Both the position numbers and the translations under genes were made by a program. 7,406 bases of DNA, from contig CAKSDC010000031.1 in assembly GCA_934444765.1 (NCBI GenBank), positions 1 through 7,406 of the forward strand, written 5' to 3'. Positions within the stretch are counted from its first letter, which is position 1. Each line of letters starts with the position of its first letter. Of the stretch, positions 5,762 to 7,406 are shown in pieces. This stretch comes from an uncultured Oscillospiraceae bacterium (GTDB lineage Bacteria; Bacillota; Clostridia; Oscillospirales; Ruminococcaceae). Under the pieces are notes generated by a model. It ran no database searches, was not told the origin of the DNA, and saw only the letters and a list, made by a program, of their open reading frames with translations.

Positions 5762-6808
5762 ATGAATACTAATAAACTTTGTGTTGCCGTTTTGTTGGTA
5801 AGTATGCTATCGGCTTGTATGCCTATTCAAAACTCCGCCGAAGAAGAAGTATTAGTTACCGCTTCTACTGATGATACTATCACTACTACTACACCGACAG
5901 ACCAAACCACTAACGGCGAAAAGGTCACTTTCGTAGTAGACGAAAGTTCTGACGACACCACTAATACGCAAGACACTATAGCCTCTAACTCTATGGCAGA
6001 TATGCAAGAAGACGACTATTGGAACGTTACCACTACAGATAGAAGTTCCTCTAATGAGAGTACGTATCTTTTTGACGGTAACGCTAAGACTTACAGTACA
6101 GAGGCTACAGATATCGATACTACTACAGTAACCTCTAAATCTGCTGAAACTACTCCTTATACTGGAACTTCATATCACAAACAGACTTCCTATAAACCTT
6201 TAACGGACGACTACTTTTTTACCGATTGTGGTTTTATAGGCGACTCCTTAACCGTGGGAATGTCTATGTATGGCTTAATACCTTCCGATAAGACTTTCGC
6301 ACAAGAGGGAGTTAATACTATTAGTATGTTAGATACTCCTCTATCTACCGACTATGGATATATATACTCCTATCAAGCTATGCAGTACTTTCAGGCTAAG
6401 CACGTATATATCATGCTCGGTATCAACGGAGTATCTTGGTTGGATAATCAAAGCGTAGTCAGTGCATATGCCAGTCTTATTAGGAGCATTCAGCAAAACG
6501 ACCAGTACGTTAAAGATATAAACGTCATATCAGTACTGCCCGTTGCTTACAGTAAAGAGTGCATATCTTCAGCAAGTGAGGGAAGAATATTAAACTCCGA
6601 AGTCGACGCTTTAAACTCTCAGTTAGAGGCTATGGCTAACAGTCTTGGAGTGAACTATATTAATGCTAACCCTTACTTTAAAAACTCTAACGGCTGTCTA
6701 TATGATGAACTGAACGTAGACGGACTTCACTTGACTAAAGAGGGCTACAGTAGGTTGATAGATATTCTACTACAAGACGCTCAGATTAAAAACTATTATT
6801 TAGATTAG
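5762..6808 (+). CDS. SGNH/GDSL hydrolase lipoprotein
   Basis: This 348-residue protein starts with a short signal sequence ending in the lipobox LSAC, so C19 should be lipidated and the protein anchored outside the membrane. A long Thr/Ser/Asp-rich low-complexity region (about 25-147) is followed by the SGNH domain (148-345): FIGDSL with nucleophile S162, AQEG (180-183), MLGING (218-223, Asn222) and DGLH (D320 and H323). Segments around all four motifs match the preceding gene, as do SVLPV (257-261) and SEVDALNSQLEAMANSLGV (279-297), so the two are paralogues. The ATG is 19 nt after the upstream stop, with GGAG at 5746-5749, so they share a transcript. Two cysteines (C156, C267) and C312 are not in the paralogue at those places. 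An esterase or acyl-transfer role on surface glycans is inferred from family and location. Confidence 0.85.
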   Translation: MNTNKLCVAVLLVSMLSACMPIQNSAEEEVLVTASTDDTITTTTPTDQTTNGEKVTFVVDESSDDTTNTQDTIASNSMADMQEDDYWNVTTTDRSSSNESTYLFDGNAKTYSTEATDIDTTTVTSKSAETTPYTGTSYHKQTSYKPLTDDYFFTDCGFIGDSLTVGMSMYGLIPSDKTFAQEGVNTISMLDTPLSTDYGYIYSYQAMQYFQAKHVYIMLGINGVSWLDNQSVVSAYASLIRSIQQNDQYVKDINVISVLPVAYSKECISSASEGRILNSEVDALNSQLEAMANSLGVNYINANPYFKNSNGCLYDELNVDGLHLTKEGYSRLIDILLQDAQIKNYYLD

Positions 6809-6810
6809 TC

Positions 6811-6831
6811 TACTATACTATTAGTATAGTA
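6811..6831. repeat. 21-bp perfect palindrome between the second hydrolase and the lipoprotein gene
   Basis: TACTATACTA (6811-6820), a central T, and TAGTATAGTA (6822-6831) are exact inverted copies. It begins 3 nt after the hydrolase stop codon. As RNA it would form a 9-bp stem with a 3-nt loop, but every pair is A-T except two, and no T-run follows on either strand, so termination is doubtful. As DNA it could be a site for a dimeric regulator or an mRNA end-protection element. Confidence 0.6.
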
Positions 6832-6864
6832 ACGTATAAAAAACAACAGAAAGGATTTAATATT

Positions 6865-7347
6865 ATGAACTTTAAAAAGAATACTATAGTAGCTACTGCA
6901 GTGTCAGTAGTAATGTTATTAAGTGGTTGTGGTTCTTCTAATGGAGGTACTACTGCTTCTGCTACCGTTCCAGAAATAGCTAAGGGCGTTACAGAATGTG
7001 GTGTCACTTTTAACGGCATTACAGAAGTTCCTACAGATAGACTTTCCGCTTACTACGGTATACAGGATACCGACTACTCCGAAGGTGACGCTTACGTTGC
7101 AGGTTCTGGCGGTTATGCGGACGAAATAGCTATATTTAAGGCTTCCTCTTCCGATGCAGTAAGCACTATAGAAGATGCTCTTAACAGTCGATTAGAAAGT
7201 CGTAAAAATGACTTTAAAGACTATGTGGCTGAACAGTATGATATCCTTAACGATAGCAAGGTGTTAGTAAATGGCGACTACGTATGCTTGATAGTCTGTG
7301 CTGACAACTCTACCGCTATAGATACTTATAACTCTTACTTTGAATAG
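6865..7347 (+). CDS. DUF4358-like lipoprotein
   Basis: This 160-residue protein has a classical lipoprotein signal: a KK pair, a hydrophobic core, and the lipobox LSGC with C22. A short Gly/Ser/Thr linker leads to a small domain (about 38-160). Its pattern of a YYG motif (63-65), YADEIAIFKA (84-93), an R-rich amphipathic helix (101-121, ending FKDY) and a C-terminal VNGDYVCLIVCADN strand (135-148) looks to me like the DUF4358 family of Firmicutes. No enzymatic residues are evident and its role is unknown; it should sit on the outer face of the membrane. The ATG follows AGAAAGGAT (6849-6857 region) after a 57-nt gap holding a palindrome. Its company with two surface SGNH enzymes suggests it assists the same surface process. 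The family assignment is from memory of the pattern. Confidence 0.75.
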   Translation: MNFKKNTIVATAVSVVMLLSGCGSSNGGTTASATVPEIAKGVTECGVTFNGITEVPTDRLSAYYGIQDTDYSEGDAYVAGSGGYADEIAIFKASSSDAVSTIEDALNSRLESRKNDFKDYVAEQYDILNDSKVLVNGDYVCLIVCADNSTAIDTYNSYFE

Positions 7348-7370
7348 TTTTAACAAATAATAGCAAGGAT

Positions 7371-7396
7371 TCTCCCACCTCTATAGGTGAGTGAGA
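7371..7396. other. Imperfect hairpin downstream of the lipoprotein gene, at the window edge
   Basis: CACCT (7376-7380) and AGGTG (7385-7389) form a 5-bp stem around CTAT, and TCTC/GAGA (7371-7374 and 7393-7396) add four pairs across a 1-by-3 internal loop. No T-run follows before the window ends, so termination cannot be claimed. The 3' arm contains AGGTGAG (7385-7391) just before an ATG at 7396, so it may instead be the ribosome site of a next gene starting Met-Asn-Cys. A third option is the end hairpin of an IS200/IS605-type element. Confidence 0.35.
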
Positions 7397-7406
7397 TGAA
7401 TTGCAA

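Noticed and set aside
6811..6840. Intrinsic terminator after the second SGNH gene
   Set aside because: The stem is nearly all A-T and is followed by ACGTATAAAAAA, not a T-run; the minus strand also lacks one after the stem.
6813..7019. Minus-strand open frame across the palindrome and the lipoprotein signal region
   Set aside because: It is antisense to a lipoprotein with a clear lipobox and ribosome site; its hydrophobic end is the mirror of the signal peptide.
1..7406. CRISPR array, tRNA, rRNA or prophage genes
   Set aside because: No spaced direct repeats, cloverleaf-like sequences or phage-type proteins were seen; all long frames are accounted for by the listed genes.

Overview
The window looks like a chromosomal segment of a low-GC Firmicute, most likely an anaerobic Clostridia member (Oscillospiraceae or Lachnospiraceae type). 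The grounds are AT-rich DNA, strong AGGAGG/AAGGAAG-type ribosome binding sites, TTGCAW-N17-TATAAT promoters, short-signal lipoproteins with LSAC/LSGC lipoboxes, and a DUF4358-like lipoprotein. The assignment rests on gene style, not on a marker gene.

The layout is two gene groups that diverge from a 236-bp intergenic region (4514-4749). The left group is read on the minus strand from a promoter near 4592-4620: asnB (glutamine-dependent asparagine synthetase), an HD-domain phosphohydrolase starting 3 nt after the asnB stop, an aspartate carbamoyltransferase (pyrB) with the zinc-ribbon part of PyrI fused to its C terminus, and lrgA and lrgB (1-nt gap; lrgB runs off the left edge). AsnB and PyrB both consume aspartate, so the group joins asparagine and pyrimidine synthesis. 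The HD enzyme sits between them, and an LrgAB/PftAB-type membrane pair follows. Each of the three larger untranslated stretches (asnB leader, pyrB leader, lrgA leader) carries an RNA-capable inverted repeat; in the latter two the G-U pairing shows that the minus-strand transcript is the one that folds well.

The right group is read on the plus strand from a promoter at 4668-4696: two paralogous SGNH/GDSL hydrolases, the first anchored by an N-terminal membrane helix and the second by a lipobox, then a small DUF4358-like lipoprotein. All three should face the outside of the membrane. This suggests a surface-glycan acylation or deacylation locus whose acyltransferase partner (for example an MBOAT protein), if any, would lie beyond 7406. 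A 21-bp perfect palindrome separates the second hydrolase from the lipoprotein gene, and an imperfect hairpin lies after the last gene at the window edge.

The most unexpected whole-window signal is word avoidance. Reading every line I found no GATC, no CTAG, and none of GGCC, CCGG, GCGC or CGCG, although other palindromic 4-mers (GTAC, ACGT, AGCT, TGCA, CATG, TCGA) are present and CTA, GAT, GGC and CCG are common. This points to long-term restriction pressure or a related mutational or repair bias.
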